From the NCBI GenBank assembly GCA_037190845.1, contig JBBCJI010000010.1, positions 1 to 64,000 on the forward strand: a stretch of 64,000 bases of DNA. Direction: 5' to 3'. How positions within the stretch are numbered: the first letter of the stretch is position 1; every line of letters starts with the position of its first letter. This DNA is from JBEBVQ01 sp037190845 (GTDB lineage: Bacteria; Bacteroidota; Bacteroidia; Chitinophagales; Chitinophagaceae). Below the pieces are notes generated by a model that worked only from the letters and a program-made list of their open reading frames with translations, had not been told where the DNA came from and ran no database searches. Shown here piece after piece: positions 26,603-38,100 of the stretch. Position numbers and translations under genes: made by a program.

Positions 26603-28551
26603 CAGGAAAAATTTATTTTATCAATATCGAATTGTAAATATACGGTAGTCCCTTTTCCGGGCGTGGAATCTATATCAATACTTCCGTTAAGCGCCCTGAT
26701 TCTTTGCCGGAGGCTCTCCAGCCCCATACCATTTTTTTGTACGGAGAGGTCTATACCCTCTCCGTTATCTTCCACCATAACTTCGAGTTTTTTGCCGAAC
26801 ATATTCACCTGTACCAGCGCTTCTGTGGCGTTGGCATGTTTAATAATATTCTGCACCAGCTCCTGCAGCATCCGGTACAAGGACAGCTCCATGTTTTTGT
26901 CCAGTTGATGTTGCATACCGAGGCACTGGAAGTTGATGGAAAGGTTATGCCCTTTCCCTGCTTTATTGCAGAAGATACGCATGGCTTCTTCGAAACCGTA
27001 GCGCAGGAGCAGTTCCGGCATCAGGTTGTGTGCTGTGACGCGGACTTCATTGGCTGTCTCGTCCAGTATCTGCAAGGCCTCCTGGTAGTCGGAAGCCGAG
27101 GCAAGATAGTGGTGATTGGCCGGCAGTGCTGAGAAATGCATTTTCAGGGATGCCAGCATACCCCCGATACCATCATGCAGATCCCGCGCTATCCGGGCTC
27201 GCTCTTTTTCCTCACCGGAAATAGATGCCTTGAGCTGGCTGATCTGCTGTCTGTGCCGGTTGGCCCGGTATGTCCCGGTAAACAGTAGCAGCAGTATGAG
27301 GATACCGGAGCTGATGCTGATGATCCAGATGTTTTTATGCTTGAGGTCTCTTTCCTGCCGGGCAATCAGCATTTGCTTCTGGAAGATCTCCTTGTCTTTT
27401 TCGGCGGTTCTGTATTTTACTTCAAGCTGATTAAGATTCTCGGCAATTTCCAGGTTTTTGAGTTCGTTTAATTCTGTTGCGAAGATATTGTTGTGCTTAT
27501 AAGCTTCCTGATAACGCCCGGTAACATAGTATAAATTGGACAGCACTTCATGCACAGCAGCTTTCTTGGCATTCATCTGCTTTTTTTCTGTCTCTTTGAG
27601 CGCTTTCAGCAGGAGTCTTTCCGCTTCCTGGTATCGCTGCTGTGCCATGTATGTTTCGCCGAGCAGCACCAGGGTAAAGATGTGTTCATAATAGGGGTTG
27701 CCAAGGGTGTCCCGGTATGCCCGCTCCACATAGGGTAGTGCTTTTTCCGGTTGGTTGCTTTGCAGGTGCAGCCGGGCAAGTTGTTTTAACGCCTGGGTAC
27801 GAAGCTGGACACGGTTGTTTGTTTCTGCCCATTTCAGCGCAGTAAGAAACTGCTGTTCTGCTTGTTTTTTATTCCCCTGCAGTATATAGATGATGCCACG
27901 GTTTATAATAATACTTTCCAGCAGGCCCTGATTACCCTGGCGGATGGCCAGCTTTTCGGCTTTTTCAAGATAATAAAGACCGTTAGTCAATTTGTTATAT
28001 AAATTAAATACGCCGACTATGTTTGCATATGCATATTCGATCCCGGCTGATCCCGGGTTTTTTTCGGCAAACTGGATCGCATGATAATAGGCTTGGCTGG
28101 CCTCCTTGTATTGTCCCATAAACAGATACATGTTTCCGATATTGTTATAGACAAGGGGTACCCTGTTTCTTGAATAAGAAGATTGCAGCGAATATGGCAG
28201 TGCATACCGGAGTATGGCCAGTCCGGATGCATAAGATCCCTGGCTGGCAAGGATACGGCTAAGTTCTAATGCAAAAGAGGTGATGCCTGCGGAAAATCCA
28301 TGTTTCCGGGCGTTTGATATAAAGCTTTTATATATGACTGCGGCGGAATCTGCGGGAATGGCGGATAAAATGCCATAGTCAGGTATTTGCAGTGTATAAG
28401 CAGAATCATTCAGCGTGTTAATGATTTCATTTTCGCTGCGTTGCGTTTTAGATTGCTCCTGACCGGCTGTCTGTCGGCCAAAGAATAAGAGCAGTGTTGT
28501 TATTGATAATATGTACAGTATTTGTTTCAGGCAGTGCTGTTTTGTTTTCAC
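26602..28551 (-). CDS. TPR sensor histidine kinase (HisKA_3 type), third copy
   Basis: The start is a GTG at 28551, the only start that keeps the complete signal peptide (ILYILSITTLLLFFGRQTAGQ). TPR repeats fill about 60-375. One transmembrane helix (about 406-428) is followed by HisKA_3 with H459 in RDLHDG and a HATPase domain with QELVQNIIKHANA, DNGEGI and NGMGLESLRQR. The 649-residue kinase is coupled to its regulator by a TGATG overlap. The arrangement with the second pair, kinase-regulator facing regulator-kinase, suggests inverted duplication. Confidence 0.9.
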   Translation of the reverse strand: MKTKQHCLKQILYILSITTLLLFFGRQTAGQEQSKTQRSENEIINTLNDSAYTLQIPDYGILSAIPADSAAVIYKSFISNARKHGFSAGITSFALELSRILASQGSYASGLAILRYALPYSLQSSYSRNRVPLVYNNIGNMYLFMGQYKEASQAYYHAIQFAEKNPGSAGIEYAYANIVGVFNLYNKLTNGLYYLEKAEKLAIRQGNQGLLESIIINRGIIYILQGNKKQAEQQFLTALKWAETNNRVQLRTQALKQLARLHLQSNQPEKALPYVERAYRDTLGNPYYEHIFTLVLLGETYMAQQRYQEAERLLLKALKETEKKQMNAKKAAVHEVLSNLYYVTGRYQEAYKHNNIFATELNELKNLEIAENLNQLEVKYRTAEKDKEIFQKQMLIARQERDLKHKNIWIISISSGILILLLLFTGTYRANRHRQQISQLKASISGEEKERARIARDLHDGIGGMLASLKMHFSALPANHHYLASASDYQEALQILDETANEVRVTAHNLMPELLLRYGFEEAMRIFCNKAGKGHNLSINFQCLGMQHQLDKNMELSLYRMLQELVQNIIKHANATEALVQVNMFGKKLEVMVEDNGEGIDLSVQKNGMGLESLRQRIRALNGSIDIDSTPGKGTTVYLQFDIDKINFS

Positions 28552-28783
28552 CGCATGTACGTCTGTTGTGTCATGCTAAGTGATTGCAAGTTACGCTAAA
28601 TTGTATGTTCCGAAAGGGTATAACGATGTTAGACGGGCTATAATTGTGCACTATTCTTTGATAAATATACCTAATTGTACCCCGGTATTTATTACAATAC
28701 AAAATAGGTGCTATTACCAATTCTTCTTTCTTTTCGTCATGTTATTATTGCACTGACTTATAAATCCCTTTTCATTTGTGGGC

Positions 28784-31717
28784 ATGAGGTATTATTATAT
28801 CCCTGTTTTCTTATGCTGCCTGGCTACCGGTATTAAGTTTGAAGCGCGGGGGAGCCATGCTGCGGGCGGGGAGCTTTTGTACGAATGGGTGAGTGATTCG
28901 ACCTACAAGTTTATTTTCAAGTTTTACAGGGATTGTTCGGGTGTAGCTGCGCCGCCGTATGTTTCGATGTGTTTTAGCAGCGAATGCCAGTTTGTGACAT
29001 CGTCTATCAGATTAAACCCGCCCGGTCCGGGAGTAGAGATAGGGACAGGATGCCCCGGTTACCCTACAAGATGTTCGGGCGGAGCCTTGCCCGGTTACCA
29101 GGAATATATATATGAAGGTTATCTGACCCTCCCTGTGCGTTGTCATAAATGGCGGTTCTGGGTAGGCGTGGAGGCGAGAAATACAGCTATCGGAAACCTG
29201 GCGCTGCCGTTTAACGATATAAACATGTACGTCGAAGCCACATTAAATAATCTGGTGGCGCAGGGCAACTCTTCTCCTGTATTCTACGTGCAGCCGATAC
29301 CGTATGTTTGTGTCGGTGTGCCGTATGTCTATAACAACGGCGCTATGGATGTTGACGGGGACAGGATTGTTTATGAGCCGATCATACCGCGTACCGGGCC
29401 CAATACGAATAGTGCCTGCGGCGGTTATCCGCCCCAGGCTCCGGATATGGCTTTTTTGCCCGGGTACGGGCTCCCGGATAATCCGTTTGCCACGAATCAG
29501 TCGTATCATCTGGATACGGTTAGCGGGCTTATCTCATTTACGCCGTCACTCACTCAGATAGCGGTGGTTGGTACGAGGATACGTGAATACAGGAACGGAA
29601 TAGAGATCGGCAGCGTTATGCGGGATATCCAGGTGATCGTACGGAATGACTGCTACTCTTCTCCGATCATGATGGATCCGGATCTTCCTTCTTTTGTGAA
29701 CTCTGTATGGAAGGATAACCGGGTAGAAGGATGTGTGCAGACGCCGCTCTCGTTTTGTATGGATCTCGTGGCGCCGATGGACCGGAATGCCGTACTCGTG
29801 GTTTCAGATAATCATGGCCGGGTATTGCCGGGCCTATCTGTATCGTATACCGGCCAGCAAAGCCATTCAGTGAAGGCCTGCATACAGTGGATCCCGGATC
29901 TGCAGGATACCGGGCTTCATGTTTTATTGCTCACGGTGAAAGATTCAACCTGTCGCCCGCCGGGGGTACTGACTACTCAGGTCTTTACCTTACCTGTATA
30001 TATATGGCCTCAGATCAGTGCATTGCGCAATGATACGATCTGTCCTTACGATCCCGTTGCCTTGTCGGTGGTAAGCGGCCGTCCTTCATTTACCTGGGAT
30101 GTGCTGCCCGGGGGCGCCCCGCTTACATCGCTTAGCTGCACTGCCTGTACCGATCCCGTTGCCCGGCCGGGTGTTACGACAAGCTATATAGTTGCATCGG
30201 ACAGCAACCTGTGCCGCAAAAAATATGATACGGTTACGATAACGGTATTGCCGGCTCCGGATCTTGCGGTGACCGGGGATACCGTCATTTGTGTGCAGCA
30301 TCTTGTTCCGCTGAATGTTGCTGTCCGGAACGGCGCCGGCTTACCTTACGATATAACCTGGACACCGCCGGCAGGTCTGAACAATAACAAGATACATAAT
30401 CCTGTTGCGGTTGCCACCCGTGACATAACGTATGTAGTGCGTGTGGAGATGGAAGGAATGTCCTGCGTGTCAGAAGATTCTGTACATATCACAGTGCTGC
30501 AGGGATATGATCTGCTGACGGGAGATACGGCGATATGTACAGGGGATACGCTTATCCCCAACGTACAGGGAGATAGTCGCTATGGTTATTCATGGAGCCC
30601 TCCGGGAGACATGTCGGATCCGGGGGTTATGAGGCCGCAGATCTGGCCTGCCCGTTCCGGCACGTATGTGCTGACAGCCTCATATCCGGGGTGCCGGGAT
30701 AGCATCCGTTCCCTGTATGTAGATGTGCAGCCCATCCCGGATGTATATGCAGGAGCAGACAGCGCGCTTTGTGCCGGTGATACATTTACATTGCAGCCGG
30801 TAATCAGTCCGGGGGCCTACCCTTATTACACCTATACATGGACACCTCCCGGCAGCCTGAACAACAGCAGTGTTGCAAATCCCCTGTTTACGGCGGTGTC
30901 TCCGGTTACGTTAACACTGACGGTAAGTACGCCTGCCGGATGCAAGGGGCAGGATGATGTGCTGGTAGATGTGATCGCTACAGATTTCATAACGGCAGGA
31001 CCGGACACGCTGATCTGTCCCGGAGATACGGCACAGCTTTTCGTGGAGGGAGATTACGTAAGCCATGCCTGGTCGCCGTCAGCTTATATGAATGATACGG
31101 CGGCAGACAGACCGTTGGTTTACCCGGAGCAAAGCACCATATACACAGTGCGGGCAGTGAACAGTAAGGGTTGCGTGGATCAGCGTATGGTTACGGTTAC
31201 GGTTGCACCGCAGGCTGTTGTGTCTTTACCGGACTCTGCGCGTATTTTTCCGGGTGAGGGATATCAGATGGACCCTTCGGGAAATTGCCTTTATTTTGAA
31301 TGGTTTCCGCCTTTGGGCCTTACCGATACCCGCATTGCCAATCCTTTTGCAACACCTGAGGTAAATACAAGGTATTTTGTTACCGGTAAAACAGAGCATG
31401 GATGTACCGGCCTGGATTCTATTGATATATACGTATCGTCCGATAGCTATATAGATATGCCGAATGCCTTTATCCCCGGAACAGGACCTAACGGGTTGCT
31501 GCGCCCGGTCCGGAAAGGAATGGTGGAGATCAGGGCATTTAAGGTTTTTAACAGATGGGGTATGAAAGTGTTTGAAACGTCCGTATTGGATGCCGGTTGG
31601 GACGGGCAGTACAAAGGTGTGCCGCAACCGGTCGGTGTATATGTTTATATCGTGGAGGCAGAGACTCCGGCAGGACGTCTTTTTTATAAGCAGGGGAATG
31701 TAACTTTATTACGCTGA
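28784..31717 (+). CDS. Giant surface protein, SHAAGGEL N-terminal domain and CHU_C-like end
   Basis: From the ATG at 28784 (a GTG two codons upstream is also open) the protein has 977 residues. After a signal peptide comes a roughly 290-residue N-terminal domain (SHAAGGELLYEWVSDSTYKF, DVDGDRIVYEPI, GSVMRDIQV) shared with the proteins at 31860 and 49788. Several PKD/Ig-like modules with paired cysteines follow, then a CHU_C-type C-terminus (FNRWGMKVFE, GWDGQYKG, VTLLR). The usual PNGDG loop of CHU_C is replaced by a PGTGPNG sequence. It should be a T9SS type B substrate on the cell surface, perhaps an adhesin. Confidence 0.83.
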   Translation: MRYYYIPVFLCCLATGIKFEARGSHAAGGELLYEWVSDSTYKFIFKFYRDCSGVAAPPYVSMCFSSECQFVTSSIRLNPPGPGVEIGTGCPGYPTRCSGGALPGYQEYIYEGYLTLPVRCHKWRFWVGVEARNTAIGNLALPFNDINMYVEATLNNLVAQGNSSPVFYVQPIPYVCVGVPYVYNNGAMDVDGDRIVYEPIIPRTGPNTNSACGGYPPQAPDMAFLPGYGLPDNPFATNQSYHLDTVSGLISFTPSLTQIAVVGTRIREYRNGIEIGSVMRDIQVIVRNDCYSSPIMMDPDLPSFVNSVWKDNRVEGCVQTPLSFCMDLVAPMDRNAVLVVSDNHGRVLPGLSVSYTGQQSHSVKACIQWIPDLQDTGLHVLLLTVKDSTCRPPGVLTTQVFTLPVYIWPQISALRNDTICPYDPVALSVVSGRPSFTWDVLPGGAPLTSLSCTACTDPVARPGVTTSYIVASDSNLCRKKYDTVTITVLPAPDLAVTGDTVICVQHLVPLNVAVRNGAGLPYDITWTPPAGLNNNKIHNPVAVATRDITYVVRVEMEGMSCVSEDSVHITVLQGYDLLTGDTAICTGDTLIPNVQGDSRYGYSWSPPGDMSDPGVMRPQIWPARSGTYVLTASYPGCRDSIRSLYVDVQPIPDVYAGADSALCAGDTFTLQPVISPGAYPYYTYTWTPPGSLNNSSVANPLFTAVSPVTLTLTVSTPAGCKGQDDVLVDVIATDFITAGPDTLICPGDTAQLFVEGDYVSHAWSPSAYMNDTAADRPLVYPEQSTIYTVRAVNSKGCVDQRMVTVTVAPQAVVSLPDSARIFPGEGYQMDPSGNCLYFEWFPPLGLTDTRIANPFATPEVNTRYFVTGKTEHGCTGLDSIDIYVSSDSYIDMPNAFIPGTGPNGLLRPVRKGMVEIRAFKVFNRWGMKVFETSVLDAGWDGQYKGVPQPVGVYVYIVEAETPAGRLFYKQGNVTLLR

Positions 31718-31859
31718 TCAGTATGAGGGAGGGCGTCAGTAAAAATACCTATGCATATCTGCTGAAAAATACCGTAAAAAACGAGTGTTTTTGCCCGGAT
31801 AAATTGTTATGAACAAAACTATTATTGTAGTGTCTTTTGTGAATCGGATAAACATTGAA

Positions 31860-34800
31860 ATGAAAGAAATTTTTACACGATCCTTCTTATCTGTTTTTAT
31901 ACTGTCGCTTTTCTGTATTACTACAGACAGCAAGGCAACGCATGTGGCAGGCAGTGAGCTGGTCTACGAATGGCAGCGGGATTCCACTTATCGTATTTAC
32001 TTCAAATTTTTTGAGGACTGCGGCGGCAATTACGCGGCGTTGGAAGCTTTTGATCTGTGTTACTACAATCCCTGTAACGGGTACAGCGCAAGTATGAAGA
32101 TCCGCAAGATGAGTCTCCTCCCCGGCAACATTCCTAACGGAACCCCTGTTTCTACAGGCTGTCCGGGTGTCGCTACCTCCTGTGATAATATTGTGGCCCT
32201 TATACCGGGTTATCGCGAGTGGTGGTACATGGCAGAGCTTACGCTACCCAGCCGTTGTGACAGCTGGATTTTTTCCGTGTCCGTAAATGCCCGTAATCCG
32301 TCATCCAACCTGGTAAATGCAGACCGTTATAATCTTTATATTGAAGCAACGCTCAATAACCAGGATCCGGCAGGCTTTGCCGGCGGAAATCATGCAGACT
32401 TTTCATCGCCGCAATTTGTACTGAAGCCGGTACCATATATATGTATCAATGTGCCGATGAGCTACAGCGGAGGACCGGTAGACCCCAATGGCGACCAGTT
32501 GACGTATGAATTTATTACGCCTCGTCATATCGGCGGCGGCGGCGCAACCCCTCCGAGTACCGGCGCCAACTGCCAGCCGGGGTCCCAGCCCGGGCAACAT
32601 GTGTTTACGACGCCGTATAATCTTGCCAATCCTTTTGCCACAAACAATACATTTTATTTTGACACTCTTACCGGTGTCATGACGTTTACGCCGGCATTGC
32701 TGGGCGCCAATACGGTGTCGATACGGGTGAATAAATTCAGGAACGGCGTAAAGCTGGGTTCGGTAATGCGGGATGTACAGTTCCAGGTTATTAATTGTAC
32801 GATGCCCCCGATAGAAGTGGATATGATCGCTACAACCGTTTCCGGGTCAAAATATAATAACGGGCGTATTGAAGCCTGCCTGAATGTTCCTGCCCGGTTT
32901 TGCTACAAGGTGGTATCCAATCAGAGTAATTCCATATTGGTCGTGGAGGATAACCATGCTGCTGTGCTTCCCGGCTCTTCGGCTACCTATGTCAATCAGT
33001 ATACCGATTCCGTACTGGCCTGTATCTCCTTTACGCCCACAGATACGGGCGTTACAATATTGAATATTGTCGCCAAAGACTCTTCCTGCCGCGCTCCGGG
33101 CGTGATGGTGCCACAGACGTTTGCCATACCCATCTATGTACGTCCGGCCATTGCTTCTTACCAGGAGCTTGATATCTGCCTGGGAGATACGTTATTGCTC
33201 AACTCCAACGGATCTGTAAATGTACGCTGGTCTGTCCTCCCCGGCGGGGATGATCTCGGCAGCGTTGCGTGCCCGCAGTGTTCTGTAACCGTTGCCCGTC
33301 CGAAGACAACGACCACTTACGTTGCAAAGTATACGCTGATCAATACCTGCGGCACCGGTGATACCGTCGTAGCGAATGTTACAGAGAATTATATTGATCT
33401 GCTTCCGGAAGGGCCGGTAGTATTGTGCCGTCCGGATTCATTGCACCTGGAGGCCGTAGCCGGAGGGCCGAAACCCTGGGAGACAGTGGAATGCGGATTT
33501 GTGCAAGGCGGGCAAACCGCTGTGACCGATACGACAGATATACGGGTGCTGACGGGCAATCTGCAGGGAAATAATAATCCCGAAAGTGCTCCGTTCAACA
33601 CCGGTTATACCACGGCAAGGCATCAATACCTCGTCCGGGCGTCGGATATGCTGCGCTCCGGTATGCGTCCCGGCCGCCTGACCAGTCTCGCTTTTTATGT
33701 CACCACATCAACTGCTACCGTAACCGTGAGCAACTTCTCTGTGTCCCTTAAGTGCACGGATGAACCGCTGAGCCGGGCCGGGATCTTCCAGACCGGCGCC
33801 GTACCGGTTTATACACCTTCCGGTCCATTGACCATACCCGCTGCGACGGGCTGGATATATCTTCCGTTTGACGGCTATTATTCATGGGACGGGAAGTCTG
33901 ATCTGCTGGTGGATATTTGTTATGCCAATACCGGCGGTACCGCCACGCCTGTGTATACCACTTATTATCCCACAGATTATGATGCTACCCTGTATAGCTA
34001 CAACTTCGGTGGTAATATATGTAACGGCGGGCCGGGCCTGAGCCCGACAGCCTTGTTATCCGGTCAGTTGCCGCAAATGCGGTTTGGCTGGGAAGGTGCT
34101 CCTGAAAAGCCGTTTTCCTATACCTGGTCGGGCAGTGTGTTTTCCTTCAATGCACCGGACAGCAGCAGCGCCGTTACCTGGATTGATGCATCGTCAAAGA
34201 TCGTTGTGCATACGGAAGGCCGTAACGGTTGTATGCCATCAGATACATTGGATGTTATTATCCCGGTACATGAATATGACGTACATCCGGATACTGTGAT
34301 CTGTGAAGGCCAGTCGGTAACGCTGTATATAAAAGACCGTCTGGAGGGCGCATTGCCGTTTACCGCCCGCTGGTATGAGCAGGCCTGGGAGTCGCCGTCT
34401 ACCTTAAGCTGTGATCAATGCTATGAGCCGGTAGCCCGGCCGGTAACAGACCGGCTGTATACAGTTGTGGCCACCGATGAGGCCGGCTGTGCCGATACCC
34501 TGCAGGTTCAGGTGCAGGTAGACCCGGCGATACAGGTATCTATATTGAACAATGATACGTTGATAGGGTATGGCGAGCGCCTGCAGCTTCAGGCGCGCGG
34601 CGCAGCGCAGTATACATGGGAACCTGATATGTACCTGGATAATCCCCGTACAGCAAACCCTTTCGCCACACCGAAGGGATCGGTGACTTATACCGTAACC
34701 GGGCAGAGCGGTGTGTGTATCGCTACCGACAGCATACATATCCGGGTAGATCAACGGGGGAAGCTGTTTATACCTTCGGCGTTTACACCGAATGGTGATG

Positions 34801-35033
34801 GCATGAATGACGTATTCCGTATCGGGAATTTTACCTTTCAGAAGCTGGAAGTATTCCGTGTCTTTAACCGTTTCGGAGAAGTGGTATTCCAGACCCTGGA
34901 TGGCAAAGATGGGTGGGACGGTACCTGGAAAGGCATACCGCAGGATATGGGTGTGTACTTCTATCATATACGTGTTAAGTATCCGGATGAGACTACGGAT
35001 ACCTTTAAGGGAGACGTGACGCTTGTGAGATAA
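31860..35033 (+). CDS. Giant surface protein, THVAGSEL N-terminal domain, CHU_C T9SS type B
   Basis: The ATG at 31860 gives an ideal signal peptide (SFLSVFILSLFCITT); an upstream ATG at 31809 is possible but adds 17 residues before it. The 1,057-residue protein shares the N-terminal domain THVAGSELVYEW...CYYNPCNG...GPVDPNGDQLTYEFITPR with two others in the window. A roughly 200-residue inserted domain (about 520-760, including RHQYLVRASDML and TSLAFYV) resembles jelly-roll modules of other T9SS proteins. PKD-like modules follow, then a CHU_C domain with FTPNGDGMNDVF and FNRFGEVVF. Confidence 0.85.
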   Translation: MKEIFTRSFLSVFILSLFCITTDSKATHVAGSELVYEWQRDSTYRIYFKFFEDCGGNYAALEAFDLCYYNPCNGYSASMKIRKMSLLPGNIPNGTPVSTGCPGVATSCDNIVALIPGYREWWYMAELTLPSRCDSWIFSVSVNARNPSSNLVNADRYNLYIEATLNNQDPAGFAGGNHADFSSPQFVLKPVPYICINVPMSYSGGPVDPNGDQLTYEFITPRHIGGGGATPPSTGANCQPGSQPGQHVFTTPYNLANPFATNNTFYFDTLTGVMTFTPALLGANTVSIRVNKFRNGVKLGSVMRDVQFQVINCTMPPIEVDMIATTVSGSKYNNGRIEACLNVPARFCYKVVSNQSNSILVVEDNHAAVLPGSSATYVNQYTDSVLACISFTPTDTGVTILNIVAKDSSCRAPGVMVPQTFAIPIYVRPAIASYQELDICLGDTLLLNSNGSVNVRWSVLPGGDDLGSVACPQCSVTVARPKTTTTYVAKYTLINTCGTGDTVVANVTENYIDLLPEGPVVLCRPDSLHLEAVAGGPKPWETVECGFVQGGQTAVTDTTDIRVLTGNLQGNNNPESAPFNTGYTTARHQYLVRASDMLRSGMRPGRLTSLAFYVTTSTATVTVSNFSVSLKCTDEPLSRAGIFQTGAVPVYTPSGPLTIPAATGWIYLPFDGYYSWDGKSDLLVDICYANTGGTATPVYTTYYPTDYDATLYSYNFGGNICNGGPGLSPTALLSGQLPQMRFGWEGAPEKPFSYTWSGSVFSFNAPDSSSAVTWIDASSKIVVHTEGRNGCMPSDTLDVIIPVHEYDVHPDTVICEGQSVTLYIKDRLEGALPFTARWYEQAWESPSTLSCDQCYEPVARPVTDRLYTVVATDEAGCADTLQVQVQVDPAIQVSILNNDTLIGYGERLQLQARGAAQYTWEPDMYLDNPRTANPFATPKGSVTYTVTGQSGVCIATDSIHIRVDQRGKLFIPSAFTPNGDGMNDVFRIGNFTFQKLEVFRVFNRFGEVVFQTLDGKDGWDGTWKGIPQDMGVYFYHIRVKYPDETTDTFKGDVTLVR

Positions 35034-35105
35034 GATCAGAACAGTTAAACATACAAAATCCGGTCTCTGTATTGACCCGGAATATCAAATCTAAAAACAA
35101 GAACT

Positions 35106-38100
35106 ATGCATGTAAAAATGACTTTAAGCAGGTTTTTATTCATCATCTTTCTGCTGGCAGGAGGAACGCTGAAGGCACAACTGCCTGCAGGTACCTATAA
35201 TGTGCCGGGGGATTATGCTACGCTGGCAGATGCAGTATCTGCCCTGAACGCCGCCGGTATTGCGGGTAATGTTACAATCAACATGGCGCCGGGCAGAGCG
35301 CCGGAAGAAGTGCCGGCTGGCGGCCTCCGGCTGGGCAGCGCGACATTGAACGCCACGCTGGCCTCCAATAAGCAGCTGACCATCCGCGGCAACGGAGATA
35401 CGCTGGTTGCTTATGCCAACACCTCGGGTACCGCTGCCTCCATGAAAGGTATTTTTTACCTGCTGGGTACGGATTATGTAACGATCGACAGCCTGAACCT
35501 CGTGGAAAACCTGGCGGTGAATACCAACAGCAACCGCCAGATGCACTGGGGTTATGTATTGCTGAAACTCGACGGCCCCGTGGACGGATGTAATAACGTC
35601 ACGATCAAAAACTGCACGGTGGCGCTCGGTGAAGCCAATACCAGCGTTCACGGCGCAGCCATCTATGCGGGTAATCACACGGTTACCGCTACTATTACCA
35701 CCTCTGCCGTCACAACACTGCTTACACCTGCAAACGTGTCGGGCACACATAGTAATAATACCTTTTCCGGCAACCGGATCTTCGGGACCAAGGGTATTAT
35801 GATGCGGGGATATGCGGCTCCGGCAGGCTCCCGGCACCTGTACGACCAGAACAACCAGTTTACCGGCAACTACGTGAATTTCGGTGCTGCCAGTCCTGTC
35901 GCTTCAGGTATACTCCTCCAGAATCAGCAGGGTGTGAATATCCGCAATAACCAGTTCGGGAATATCTCCGTTTCGGGAGCGGTTATGGCTGCGTCCACCT
36001 CATATGCTGTATTCCTGGACGCCACTCCCGACGGAACAGCAACGGTTACGGATAACGTGTTTAAGCTGTCGCACCGCGGTACCGCAGATATTTATGGTAT
36101 CCGCTCCCTGTTTAGGGAGAACGGCAATGTCGTCTTTGATGACAATGTTTTCCGTGAGTGGGAGTTCACCGGCGCCAGCGGTAACACCGGGTATAATTCA
36201 TCCATGATCAGCCAGGAGGCGGTCATACGCCGTATTTATATACGCCGCAACCAGGTAGTTAATCAGACGGGACTGAATAAATCCGGGGGCTTGTTAGGGT
36301 TTATCTATAAAATGCCGCAGAGCGGGTATAATCCGACTCAGGCCAGCCCCGATACTTCAGATGCAGTGATTACAGGTAATGTTATAGACGGGCTGGAGCA
36401 AATAGGTACAACGACCGGGCAGATCCAGTTTATATCTGTCGAGCTTAATCATATTCATCTCTGGGGTAAAACGACCATATCCGGTAACCGGGCAGAAAAT
36501 ATCACCCTGGCTGCAGGCGTATTTCATGGTATTCAGTTCGCCCCCTGGTGGACCTCTTGGGGGAACAGCGTGGATTATGAGATCACGGATAATATCTTTA
36601 ACGGGATTGTCTCCAATAGCGCCCTCAATAACTACGGATCAACGTTTATCATAGGAACCGCACGGGAGGGGCTGATCCGTGGCAACCGGATCACGAATAT
36701 TTCCCTGAACAATAACGGGGGATCTATTAGGGCTATTTCCATCGGCTCCAACTATACCAAGTATAGCTACGGCAGTACACTTGCTACACCATACACTGAG
36801 TCGAACATCCATTGCTACAATAATATACTCAACAACCTCCATGTGGCGAACAGTGGTACGACGACCCAGGCAAAAACGGTTGGTATTGAAGTGATGGGGG
36901 GAAATACCTATATCTACAATAATGTTATCAGCAACCTGACCAATGAAGGGCGTATTTCCGGGATAGAGGCGGTGTATTATGACTTCCAGAACTACCCGCA
37001 TACGACCGATCGCTTTCATCCCAAAACCTTTATTTATCATAATACCATTTTTATCGGCGGCACATCCGGTTTTTCCGGTATAGAGGTGAGCGGCATCCGG
37101 GCGCATCTGCGTAACGATACGACCGATATCCGCAATAATATCATCCACCTGAACGCCGTTTCCGGAACACTGAACAAGGTTGCAGCTATTATGGTCGATT
37201 ACCTGCATAACCGCCCGCAAGTCGGTGGTCAGGATACCATAGGCGCTCCAGGAGATGTGCCTCATGGCGGCCTGAACCTGAACAATAACATTTACTACCT
37301 GCCGCCGGGACCCAATAATTTCTATTACGTGGAGGCATACAGCCAGGGTTCCAACAACGCTACTTCCCTGTTACGTAACGGGTTTGGCGTCAGTGGTGTA
37401 ACAGAAGATGCGGCAAAAAATATTGTGAATGATCCGGGCTTCAACAGCCAGTGCAGCCGCTATAAGGCATTTATCGGCAACGGCAGGGAAAGCGCCACCT
37501 GGTGGGAGCAAAACCTTACGCCGGGTACGGCAGCCGGCACTTACCTGCCTTCCGGTTCTTCTTTTGCAAAGAGCACTGCAGCAACAAATCTGCACGTACT
37601 GGTGACTACGGATTATGCGGGCGCTGCCCGGGGTACCACGCCGGATATCGGCGCCTTCCAGTTTACCGGCAGCGCTCCGGTCAACCTGCCGCCGGCGATC
37701 AACCTCACACAGCGTATGCCGGTGATCACTTACTGCACAGATGCCGCGTCGGTAGGTGTGCAGATCACCGGACAGAACGGCATTAACACCACTACCGGCA
37801 CAGCCCCCAGGCTGTATTATAAAAAGTCTTCCGAGAACAATGTCTTCGGCAATTACCCGGGGGATAACAATGCTTCTTTCAACGGATGGAAGTATGTAGA
37901 GGCAATCGGCGCCGCTCCGAATTTCACTTTCAACATTGACTATTCCAAGCTCACTTCCGCCACTGCGGCGGGAGATTCGATCATGTACTTCGTGATCGCC
38001 CAGGATAACGCTGGTACGCCCAATGTGGCGGTGAATACCGTCACGTTCTCGAACGGATGTGCACTGCCCAGCGTGAATATTGACCCCTCTGTAGGTGCGG

